From positions 1 to 11,116 of the forward strand of contig JAATEZ010000133.1 of the NCBI GenBank assembly GCA_015655485.1: a DNA stretch of 11,116 bases, read 5' to 3'. This stretch comes from Lactobacillales bacterium (lineage in GTDB: Bacteria; Bacillota; Bacilli; Lactobacillales; Vagococcaceae). A model generated the notes under the pieces. The model worked only from the letters and a program-made list of their open reading frames with translations. It was not told the origin of the DNA and did not search any database. The position numbers and the translations under genes are program-made. Each line of letters begins with the position of its first letter. Position 1 is the stretch's first letter. Below are positions 6,347 to 11,116 of this stretch, piece by piece.

Positions 6347-7140
6347 TTTTCGACCTGCTCCTTTTTTAAAATGTATTTTTGAATGATCTGTCCAACATTT
6401 TCGGCATAATAAACGGCTTTTTCTCTAGTCGTTGGATCAGCCTTAGCAACTGCAAAAGAATTTTTTGTCAGTGGAAACATCGAGGTGTCACTTTCGGCAT
6501 CACCGGCGACAAATAATTTTTTTGCAGAAATTTTCAAGTAATTCATAATAAAAGCAACAGCTTTTCCTTTAGAAGCGCTTTTAGACATCACCTCAACAGT
6601 CGTCAAACTCGTTTGCACAACATTTAATTTATCTTTATCAATGCCATTCAATTCCGGCTGCAGCGCTTCAAAAACAGCCGAATTCCCAAAAATAAGATAA
6701 ATCGTCGGCTCGATCGTCAGTGAAAACTCCGGCAGATCCTCTACTACAAGCGAGGTATCGACAAATTCCGCTACTTCTTCGGGCTTTCTTGGCGAAGGAA
6801 AAAATCGATGCTGAATATCGGAAATTTCGACCCGGATTTTTTTTGAAAAGACGCTTTTATTGATTAAAGGAACTAACTCTTTCGCAATTTTTTCGTGATA
6901 TAAAACTTTACCTGAGCGATTTTTGATCACCGCACCATTCTGACTGATGCGAAAATCGCCTTTAAAACCTAATCTTTCTTCTACAAACTCAATATCCTGA
7001 TCCAGCCTGCCGGTACAAATAACAAAATTCCCGCCCAGTTCACAGAATTTTCTGATGCAAACCAGGCTCTCTTCATCGATCGAGCCGTCCGCCTTTAACA
7101 GCGTCCCATCTAAATCACACACAAGCAAAAAATCATTCAT
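6343..7140 (-). CDS. Cof-type HAD-superfamily phosphatase (IIB subclass)
   Basis: A 265-residue cytoplasmic phosphatase, probably on a sugar phosphate. The start at 7140 (MNDFLLVCDLDGTLL) has GAGGAG 7 nt upstream; the ATG at 7155 would add five residues with no usable site. All four HAD motifs are present: DLDGT with Asp9 and Asp11, ICTGR with Thr43, Lys191 in ASKGKA, and GDAESDTSMF with Asp214/Asp218. The cap between residues about 80 and 180 fits the C2/Cof type, and 265 aa is a normal length. The gene overlaps the end of nanE by 8 nt and runs into the DUF4127 gene through a stop/start overlap, so the three products are likely made in concert. It may relieve sugar-phosphate stress or dephosphorylate a pathway intermediate; the true substrate cannot be read from sequence. 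Confidence 0.9.
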   Translation of the reverse strand: MNDFLLVCDLDGTLLKADGSIDEESLVCIRKFCELGGNFVICTGRLDQDIEFVEERLGFKGDFRISQNGAVIKNRSGKVLYHEKIAKELVPLINKSVFSKKIRVEISDIQHRFFPSPRKPEEVAEFVDTSLVVEDLPEFSLTIEPTIYLIFGNSAVFEALQPELNGIDKDKLNVVQTSLTTVEVMSKSASKGKAVAFIMNYLKISAKKLFVAGDAESDTSMFPLTKNSFAVAKADPTTREKAVYYAENVGQIIQKYILKKEQVEK

Positions 7141-7822
7141 CTTTTTTCTCCTCAATCATGGTTTCTTTGACATATAGCTTTGTGATCAGCTGCGGCCTGG
7201 TAATGATCGAACCAACAACAACGGCAAAAGCACCGGCATTTAGGCCTTCCCTAACCTGCTCGGGCCTTGAAGTATGACCTTCCATGATCACTGGGATCCT
7301 TAATTGGCTTTGAAGTCGTCGAATCAATTCAAAATCAGGTTCGTCGATTGAATTGGAGTAAGAAGTATAACCGGCCATCGTGGTCGAAACCAGATCAAAC
7401 CCCATCTCTGCTGCGGCTATGGCTTCTTCCTCCGTCGATATATCGGCCATCGCTGCTCTATTTCCCTCATGGATCGCCGCTAAAATTTCCGGCAGCTGCT
7501 CATTATGAGGCCGGTTTCGTTTTGTTGCATCGGTCGCAATGATCTCGACATCCGTCGTCAATAATTCAAATACTTCTTGTTTCGTCGGTGTGATATAAAC
7601 TTCTGAATCAGAATAGTCTCTTTTAATAATACCAATCGTTGGTAAATCAACTTCCGCTTTAATCGCCTTGATATCCGCAACACTATTGGCACGAATCCCG
7701 ACAGCTCCTCCTATTTGAGCTGCTAAAGCCATCTTAGCCATAATATATGAACTATGCAGAGGTTCATCTTCCAATGCCTGACAAGAAACGATCAAACCCT
7801 GTTTTATTTTTTTTAGATCCAT
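7133..7822 (-). CDS. nanE: Putative N-acetylmannosamine-6-phosphate 2-epimerase
   Basis: A 229-residue TIM-barrel enzyme that converts ManNAc-6-P to GlcNAc-6-P in the cytoplasm. Family blocks are clear: GLIVSCQALEDEPLHSS near the N terminus, GIRAN (42-46), GIIKRDY (64-70), TDATKRNRP (97-105), AMADIST (124-130) and STTMAGYT. Lys67 and Glu181 sit where the catalytic pair (Lys66/Glu180) lies in Clostridium perfringens NanE, with Arg44 and Asp127 also in place. The Glu181 block reads MEGHTSRPEQ, where many NanE proteins have AEGRxxTPEQ, so this is a divergent clade. The start at 7822 has AGGGG 11 nt upstream. It is the first gene of the operon. No sialate lyase or ManNAc kinase is nearby, so its substrate probably arrives already phosphorylated by the PTS. 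Confidence 0.92.
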   Translation of the reverse strand: MDLKKIKQGLIVSCQALEDEPLHSSYIMAKMALAAQIGGAVGIRANSVADIKAIKAEVDLPTIGIIKRDYSDSEVYITPTKQEVFELLTTDVEIIATDATKRNRPHNEQLPEILAAIHEGNRAAMADISTEEEAIAAAEMGFDLVSTTMAGYTSYSNSIDEPDFELIRRLQSQLRIPVIMEGHTSRPEQVREGLNAGAFAVVVGSIITRPQLITKLYVKETMIEEKKDE

Positions 7823-7849
7823 TAGCTACTTATCCCCTCTCTCACAATT

Positions 7850-7878
7850 AAAATACCATAAAATTTTCTTTTTGTAAA
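7850..7878 (-). promoter_or_regulatory. Probable promoter of the nanE operon
   Basis: On the minus strand TTTACA (7878-7873) and TATTTT (7855-7850) are 17 bp apart, in a very AT-rich stretch. Transcription would start near 7843 and give a leader of about 20 nt. A second GAAAATnnTTTA word overlaps the spacer (GAAAATAATTTA and GAAAATTTTATG), which could be a regulator contact. I saw no convincing CcpA cre site or clean palindrome for the RpiR-family regulator. Confidence 0.5.
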
Positions 7879-7966
7879 TTATTTTCTTTATTATTTATTT
7901 TTTGGTGTAATATTCTTTTTATTGACTGCTCATCATTTTTAGCTGGGGAAAAAAAACTATAAAAAA

Positions 7967-7993
7967 AGAGAGCAGAATTTTATTCTGCTCTCT
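7967..7993 (-). terminator. Strong Rho-independent terminator in front of the nanE operon
   Basis: AGAGAGCAGAAT (7967-7978) pairs perfectly with ATTCTGCTCTCT (7982-7993) around a 3-nt loop. On the minus strand the 12-bp stem is followed directly by TTTTTTTATAG. It should stop transcripts from the VOC/ClbS-like genes to the right and insulate the nanE promoter. Confidence 0.9.
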
Positions 7994-8060
7994 GTGCTCT
8001 GAAGTTGGATAAAAAGTGTTCAGATTCAAGAAATAAACCAGTCTATTTCTGAGGAAGCAG

Positions 8061-8128
8061 CTTTTGTCCCGCCATTTATTCCTATTTAAGGCCGACCCAT
8101 TCATTGACATTGATTCATGGGTCAGCCT
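8061..8128 (-). repeat. Left inverted repeat with hairpin, flanking the regulator/VOC/ClbS-like module
   Basis: Read on the minus strand from 8105 to 8061, this 45-bp segment matches 10277-10321 of the plus strand at 40 positions. Shared words include AATGAATGGGTC, GCCTTAAATA, GAATAAA, GGCGG and CAAAAG. Inward of it, GACCCAT (8094-8100) pairs with ATGGGTC (8117-8123), extended by AGGC/GCCT (8089-8092 with 8125-8128) across one mismatch. It lies about 60 nt beyond the ClbS-like gene stop. There is no T-run after the stem, so it is a poor canonical terminator. Confidence 0.75.
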
Positions 8129-8189
8129 CGAATGTTTCTCACTTAAAATCGATTATTTTATACAAAAGATGGATTGATCCAGTCCATTC

Positions 8190-8708
8190 TCATAAAATTT
8201 CTTTTTTCCATTTGCGGATCTTGGTACGAAAATTTGTAAATGGCGCCACTGTATTTACATGGATAAATTTATACACAGGCCAAACCGCTTTAGATGTCGC
8301 AGAATCGGCCCACTCTCTTTGGTGCGGCTCAAACAATTCCTGCTCTGATAAACTTTCGATCCAATCACAGAGGATCCTGATATTTTCCCTTAGCTTAGTT
8401 CTTTGTTGTTTTATGGAAAGAGAGCCATATTTCCTGTAGAATTCTTGATAGAGATCCCCTAAACGATTCCATTTAAATCCTTCTGCAGGTGTGACCGCTT
8501 TTCTTCCGGCTGCTTCTGCTCTTTCCCACTCCAGTAAGAGAATGGTCCAGCCGATTTGATAAGATAAATTCTCAGAAGGGGTCCTGTCCACTCCTTCAGC
8601 TGATTGGTTTTTCAATTTTTCCGGTATGCCATTAAATTCCTGATCATACTTCTCATATGATTTTTGGATCGCGCCGATCAATTCTTCTTTTGATCCATAA
8701 GTTTTCAT
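8190..8708 (-). CDS. ClbS/DfsB-family four-helix protein
   Basis: A 172-residue cytoplasmic protein of the ClbS/DfsB (DUF1706) family. The founding member ClbS is the colibactin self-protection protein, a cyclopropane hydrolase; most family members have no known substrate. Visible family features are the N-terminal YGSKEELIGAIQKSYEKYDQ helix, RTPSENLSYQIGWTILLLEW (42-61), the KWNRLGDLYQEFYRKYGSLS stretch around 79-98, and a C-terminal VWPVYKFIHVNTVAPFTNFR (142-161) with RTKIRKWKK. Length matches the family. The start at 8708 has GGAGG 9 nt upstream, and the gene follows the VOC gene by 16 nt, so they form a two-gene unit. A role in neutralising an electrophilic or toxic small molecule is possible but unproven. 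Confidence 0.85.
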   Translation of the reverse strand: MKTYGSKEELIGAIQKSYEKYDQEFNGIPEKLKNQSAEGVDRTPSENLSYQIGWTILLLEWERAEAAGRKAVTPAEGFKWNRLGDLYQEFYRKYGSLSIKQQRTKLRENIRILCDWIESLSEQELFEPHQREWADSATSKAVWPVYKFIHVNTVAPFTNFRTKIRKWKKEIL

Positions 8709-8724
8709 GATTCCTCTCCTCCAA

Positions 8725-9171
8725 CTACATTTCTTTCTCGTAAGTCAGCTGAATAATTCCGCCAAAAGGGTCTGCTACAATAGCATACAAATAAGCAAAT
8801 TCATTCTTTTTTAATTCAATGATCACTTTAGTTCCCGACGTTTTCTCAACGGCTTGGTAGACCTGGGTAATAGAATCAAAATCATCGAAAAATACGGCTA
8901 AAGAAAAATTATTTCCTTTTGTCAATAGCGGCTGCTCACTCATAATATCATCGGCTATCATTAATTGCGACTGCCCGATCTGCAGTACTGAGTGAGCGAT
9001 CCAGTCCTTTTTCCCTGGCAAATAATGATAACTTGAATCCATTTTTTGGTGGATTTCTTTGTGCGTGATTTTAAAAACTGTTTCTGCCTTAAAAATTTTT
9101 TCATAAAAAGCAATGGCTTCTGCCGCCTTTCCATTTAACGAAAGAAATGGTACCACACGGATATTTTTCAT
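8725..9171 (-). CDS. PhnB-like VOC (glyoxalase/bleomycin-resistance fold) protein
   Basis: A 148-residue small soluble protein of the vicinal oxygen chelate superfamily, PhnB-like branch. I chose the ATG at 9171 (MKNIRVVPFLSLNGKAAEAI), which has AGGTGA 10 nt upstream; a GTG at 9180 is too close to that box. Signs of the family are LSLNGKAAEAIAFYEKIF (10-27), DWIAHSVLQIGQSQLMIAD (56-74) with His60, FSLAVFFDD (89-97) and VADPFGGIIQLTYE near the C terminus. Members bind small molecules or metals and include drug-binding and isomerase proteins; the ligand here cannot be told. It is the first gene of the minus-strand pair with the ClbS-like gene and is divergent from the WYL regulator, which probably controls it. 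Confidence 0.88.
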   Translation of the reverse strand: MKNIRVVPFLSLNGKAAEAIAFYEKIFKAETVFKITHKEIHQKMDSSYHYLPGKKDWIAHSVLQIGQSQLMIADDIMSEQPLLTKGNNFSLAVFFDDFDSITQVYQAVEKTSGTKVIIELKKNEFAYLYAIVADPFGGIIQLTYEKEM

Positions 9172-9176
9172 TCTAA

Positions 9177-9205
9177 TCACTTCACCTCAATTTTTTTGTT
9201 ATAAT
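9177..9205 (+). promoter_or_regulatory. Promoter of the WYL regulator, strong -10 and weak -35
   Basis: A perfect TATAAT lies at 9200-9205 on the plus strand. The hexamer at 17-bp spacing (TCACTT, 9177-9182) is poor. The box overlaps the -10 of the opposite promoter, so the two promoters cannot easily be used at the same time. The start point would be just upstream of the operator. Confidence 0.5.
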
Positions 9206-9229
9206 AAATATAGCTCAAAAAGGTGTCAG
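9201..9229 (-). promoter_or_regulatory. Promoter of the VOC/ClbS-like pair
   Basis: On the minus strand CTGACA (9229-9224) and TATTAT (9206-9201) are exactly 17 bp apart, a near-consensus sigma-A promoter. The -35 box is embedded in the palindromic operator at 9221-9241, so a bound regulator would block it. Confidence 0.7.
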
Positions 9230-9241
9230 TTAACGGCACCT
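9221..9241. promoter_or_regulatory. Probable WYL-regulator operator
   Basis: A 21-bp imperfect palindrome: AGGTG (9221-9225) is the reverse complement of CACCT (9237-9241), with C9227/G9235 also matching and GTTAAC at the centre. It overlaps the -35 of the VOC promoter and lies between the -10 box and the ribosome binding site of the regulator gene. This is a good position for repression of both units. Confidence 0.6.
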
Positions 9242-9254
9242 ATGAAGGAAAATT

Positions 9255-10187
9255 ATGAAAAAAGCAGAACGGCTCAATCAGGAATTGATTTTTCTGAATG
9301 GATCCAAGGAGTTTCATCTATCTGATTTCATGCGCGAGTTCCATATTTCAAAACGGACAGCACTCAGAGATATTCAAGAACTAGAAGACATTGGAGTGCC
9401 ATTATACTCAGTAAACGGCAGATATGGTGGTTATAAAGTTTTGGACAGCTCGCTGCTTCCGCCAATTTATTTTAATGAAAAAGAAATACTGGCCTTGTTT
9501 TTTTCATTGCAACTATTGGAATTGATTTCAGACACTCCTTTTCAGCAAACACATCCATACATCAGCAAAAAGCTGCTGAAGACCTTCAGTAATGAAAAAC
9601 AAAAGAAAATCATCGAATCACAAGATGCTATTCACTATAGAGGAACGCCACAAGTGAATACAACAGACAATTTAGATGTCATTTTTCAAGCGATCATCCG
9701 CCATGAAGCTTTAATCATAGACTACGTTCGCTATAAAACTGCCCGAAAATGTATTCAGCCCATTCGCTTGGAAATCATGGACGGCCACTGGTACTGTATG
9801 GCATGGGACATTGAAAAAAAAGCATGGAGGACCTACAGGTGTGATCATATAAACGTTATTCATGTTGAAAAAAATTTAGGCATCACTTTTACAAAAGAAG
9901 AAATGATCCGCTCCTATCAAATACAAAACCAGCAGTATCGAACGATTCCCTTTAAAGTTCAACTCACAGAAAAAGGAAAAAGTCAGTTTTTAAAAAGAAA
10001 CTATGCCAATATGCTGCTAAAAGAAGAAAAGGAGCAGCTCTTTATTATCGGCCAGGCAAATAAAGATGAGATTTCATTCTTGGCTAACTATTTCTTGGGT
10101 TTTGGAGAAACAGTCAGAATAATAGAACCGGATGTATTGAAAGAAGAATACCTTCGCTTGCTGAAATCCATATTGTCAAGATATTAA
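9255..10187 (+). CDS. YafY/DeoR-type WYL-domain transcriptional regulator
   Basis: A 310-residue DNA-binding regulator and the only clear plus-strand gene. Residues 1-62 form a winged helix-turn-helix: FHLSDFMREFHISKRTALRD (20-39), then IQELEDIGVPLYSVNGRYGG for the wing. The WYL ligand-sensing domain spans about 140-205 and has ALIIDYVRYKT, GHWYCMAWD (177-185) and WRTYRCDHI (191-199). A C-terminal WCX-like region runs to residue 310. Length is normal for the family. The start at 9255 has AAGGA 5 nt upstream. It is divergent from the VOC/ClbS-like pair and shares a palindromic operator with it. WYL regulators often respond to small ligands or single-stranded nucleic acids and control defence or stress genes; the signal here is unknown. 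Confidence 0.9.
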   Translation: MKKAERLNQELIFLNGSKEFHLSDFMREFHISKRTALRDIQELEDIGVPLYSVNGRYGGYKVLDSSLLPPIYFNEKEILALFFSLQLLELISDTPFQQTHPYISKKLLKTFSNEKQKKIIESQDAIHYRGTPQVNTTDNLDVIFQAIIRHEALIIDYVRYKTARKCIQPIRLEIMDGHWYCMAWDIEKKAWRTYRCDHINVIHVEKNLGITFTKEEMIRSYQIQNQQYRTIPFKVQLTEKGKSQFLKRNYANMLLKEEKEQLFIIGQANKDEISFLANYFLGFGETVRIIEPDVLKEEYLRLLKSILSRY

Positions 10188-10255
10188 AAAAATTTGTCGC
10201 GATTCAGCAGATTCATTTTCTAATTGACTCCTAGTTTTTTTGTACAGAAAAGCAA

Positions 10256-10321
10256 CTGGCCCATTCATTCAAATTGAATGAATGGGTCAGCCTTAAATAC
10301 GAATAAACGGCGGATCAAAAG
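10256..10321 (+). repeat. Right inverted repeat with long hairpin
   Basis: CCCATTCATTCAA (10260-10272) pairs perfectly with TTGAATGAATGGG (10274-10286) around position 10273, extended outward by C10256-G10290, T10257-A10289, G10258-C10288 and a G-T pair, for 17 pairs in all. The segment 10277-10321 matches the left copy (8105 to 8061 on the minus strand) at 40 of 45 positions. Relative to the upstream gene, both copies are ordered stop, hairpin, conserved tail. On the minus strand the stem is followed by TTGCTTTTCTG, so it may also serve as a terminator for the oxidoreductase gene at the right. Confidence 0.78.
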
Positions 10322-10366
10322 TGTCAGCTTCTTAACTGCAACTAAACCATTGTTCTGCTTTTTTTG

Positions 10367-11116
10367 TTATGCCATTACACGGATCGCATGATAAGCTTCA
10401 TGAACGGCATCCATGATTTTTCTAGAGGAAACAGCGTCTCCGACGACTGTCAAAGACTTGACTTTTCCCTCCAATTCATCTTCTAAATTATTTATTGCTT
10501 TATAGCCGGCCGCTATGATGATTGTATCGCAAAGAAGCTCTCTTTGCTCGCCATTTTGGGTATAGCTCACCCTGTCCGCCTGAATTTCATCGACTCTTGC
10601 TGAAGCGACCGTGACTATTTTCCGCTCCTTGATCATATCTCTTAAGGATAGATCATTATTTTTACAATGAACGACCGTCTTTAAAATATCATCCAGCATC
10701 TCAATGATCGTTACTTGATCAGCAGTTTCTTTCATGAATGCTGCTGTTTCACAGCCCACTAATCCGCCGCCGATCACCACGACTTTTTTCCCAGGTGCTC
10801 GTTCACCCGTTAAATATTCATTGGCCGTATGTGCATGTTCCACTCCCTTGATCGGCGGGATCACACTTTTTGCACCTGTAGCAACGATGACCTTGTCAAA
10901 ATGCCCCGCTATGATCTCGGCAGCCGTCGCTGTTTTTAATAGCCTCACTTTTACATTTAATTTAGCCATTTGATTTTCCATATAATCGATCAGCCGCAAT
11001 ACATCATGTTTAAAAGTCGGATAGCCGGCCGCATGCAGATTGCCGCCAAGGCGAGCGCTTTTTTCCCAAAGTTCGACAGAAAATCCACGTTGAGCGGCTG
11101 TGATCGCCGCCTCCAT
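10367..11116 (-). CDS. C-terminal part of an FAD/NADH oxidoreductase, 2,4-dienoyl-CoA reductase / 2-enoate reductase type (partial)
   Basis: 249 residues are visible; the frame runs off the right edge, so the N-terminal Old Yellow Enzyme-like barrel expected in the roughly 650-residue family is outside. The visible part starts inside the FAD-binding fold, just after where GxGxxG should be (MEAAITAAQRGFSVELWEKS, then LGGN). VATGAKS (78-84) closes the first FAD segment. VVVIGGGLVGCETA (112-125) is the NAD(P)H-binding Rossmann motif. TVVGDAVSSRKIMDAVHEAY (223-242) is the C-terminal FAD contact. Such enzymes reduce conjugated double bonds using FMN, FAD and a 4Fe-4S cluster in the missing half. 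The first visible Met is internal and is not a start codon. It transcribes toward the module at the left and is probably terminated near 10256-10290. Confidence 0.85.
   Translation of the reverse strand: MEAAITAAQRGFSVELWEKSARLGGNLHAAGYPTFKHDVLRLIDYMENQMAKLNVKVRLLKTATAAEIIAGHFDKVIVATGAKSVIPPIKGVEHAHTANEYLTGERAPGKKVVVIGGGLVGCETAAFMKETADQVTIIEMLDDILKTVVHCKNNDLSLRDMIKERKIVTVASARVDEIQADRVSYTQNGEQRELLCDTIIIAAGYKAINNLEDELEGKVKSLTVVGDAVSSRKIMDAVHEAYHAIRVMA

Larger units (their letters stand above)
7823..8189. other. Intergenic region between nanE and the ClbS-like gene
   Basis: A 367-bp gap with no gene. It contains the nanE promoter (7850-7878), the strong terminator (7967-7993), a minor 7-bp-stem hairpin (8029-8050), and the left inverted repeat with its hairpin (8061-8128). 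Confidence 0.7.

Noticed and set aside
1091..7822. Classical sialic-acid catabolic operon
   Set aside because: nanE and an esterase are present, but there is no sialate lyase, ManNAc kinase or sialate transporter; a PTS permease replaces them.
7919..8110. Minus-strand open frame of 63 codons between nanE and the ClbS-like gene
   Set aside because: It runs through a strong terminator and the left inverted repeat, and its composition is not protein-like.
10734..10973. Plus-strand open frame of 79 codons opposite the oxidoreductase
   Set aside because: Antisense shadow of the conserved NAD(P)H-binding region, with no upstream signals.

Overview
The window looks like chromosome of a low-GC Gram-positive lactic acid bacterium, most likely Enterococcus or a close relative. 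The evidence is AT-rich DNA, strong AGGAGG-type ribosome binding sites, tightly packed genes, a PTS permease of the cellobiose/lactose family, and the pairing of a phasin-like gene with a UbiB/AarF kinase. The genus is an inference. Most genes lie on the minus strand.

Positions 1-1090 hold the start of an AarF/UbiB-type kinase gene that meets an in-frame TAA after 32 codons, the small phasin-like gene in front of it, and about 650 bp of largely non-coding DNA. That stretch contains two related hairpins, a plus-strand promoter, a six-codon ORF with a good ribosome binding site, and a possible 117-bp structured or miniature element.

Positions 1091-7878 form one minus-strand operon: nanE (ManNAc-6-P epimerase), a Cof-type HAD phosphatase, a DUF4127 protein of unknown function, a PTS EIIC permease, a cytoplasmic SGNH sialate-O-acetylesterase-like enzyme, and a MurR/RpiR-family phosphosugar regulator. 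The first three genes overlap. A hairpin with a T-run sits between the permease and the esterase, so the last two genes may be transcribed at a lower level. My reading is that an O-acetylated ManNAc-type sugar or glycoside is imported by the PTS as a phosphate, deacetylated, processed by the DUF4127 protein, and passed to GlcNAc-6-P by NanE. There is no sialate lyase, ManNAc kinase, GlcNAc-6-P deacetylase, EIIA or EIIB gene in the window, so those steps must be absent or encoded elsewhere. The DUF4127 step is the unexplained one.

Positions 8061-10321 form a self-contained module: a PhnB-like VOC protein and a ClbS/DfsB-family protein on the minus strand, with a divergent WYL-domain regulator. 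The two transcription units share a compact face-to-face promoter and operator region. A pair of inverted repeats flanks the module: 45 bp with 40 identities, each next to a hairpin. The module looks like a small stress- or toxin-response cassette, possibly acquired as a unit.

Positions 10367-11116 hold the C-terminal part of a flavin/FAD NADH oxidoreductase of the 2,4-dienoyl-CoA reductase / 2-enoate reductase type, cut by the window edge.
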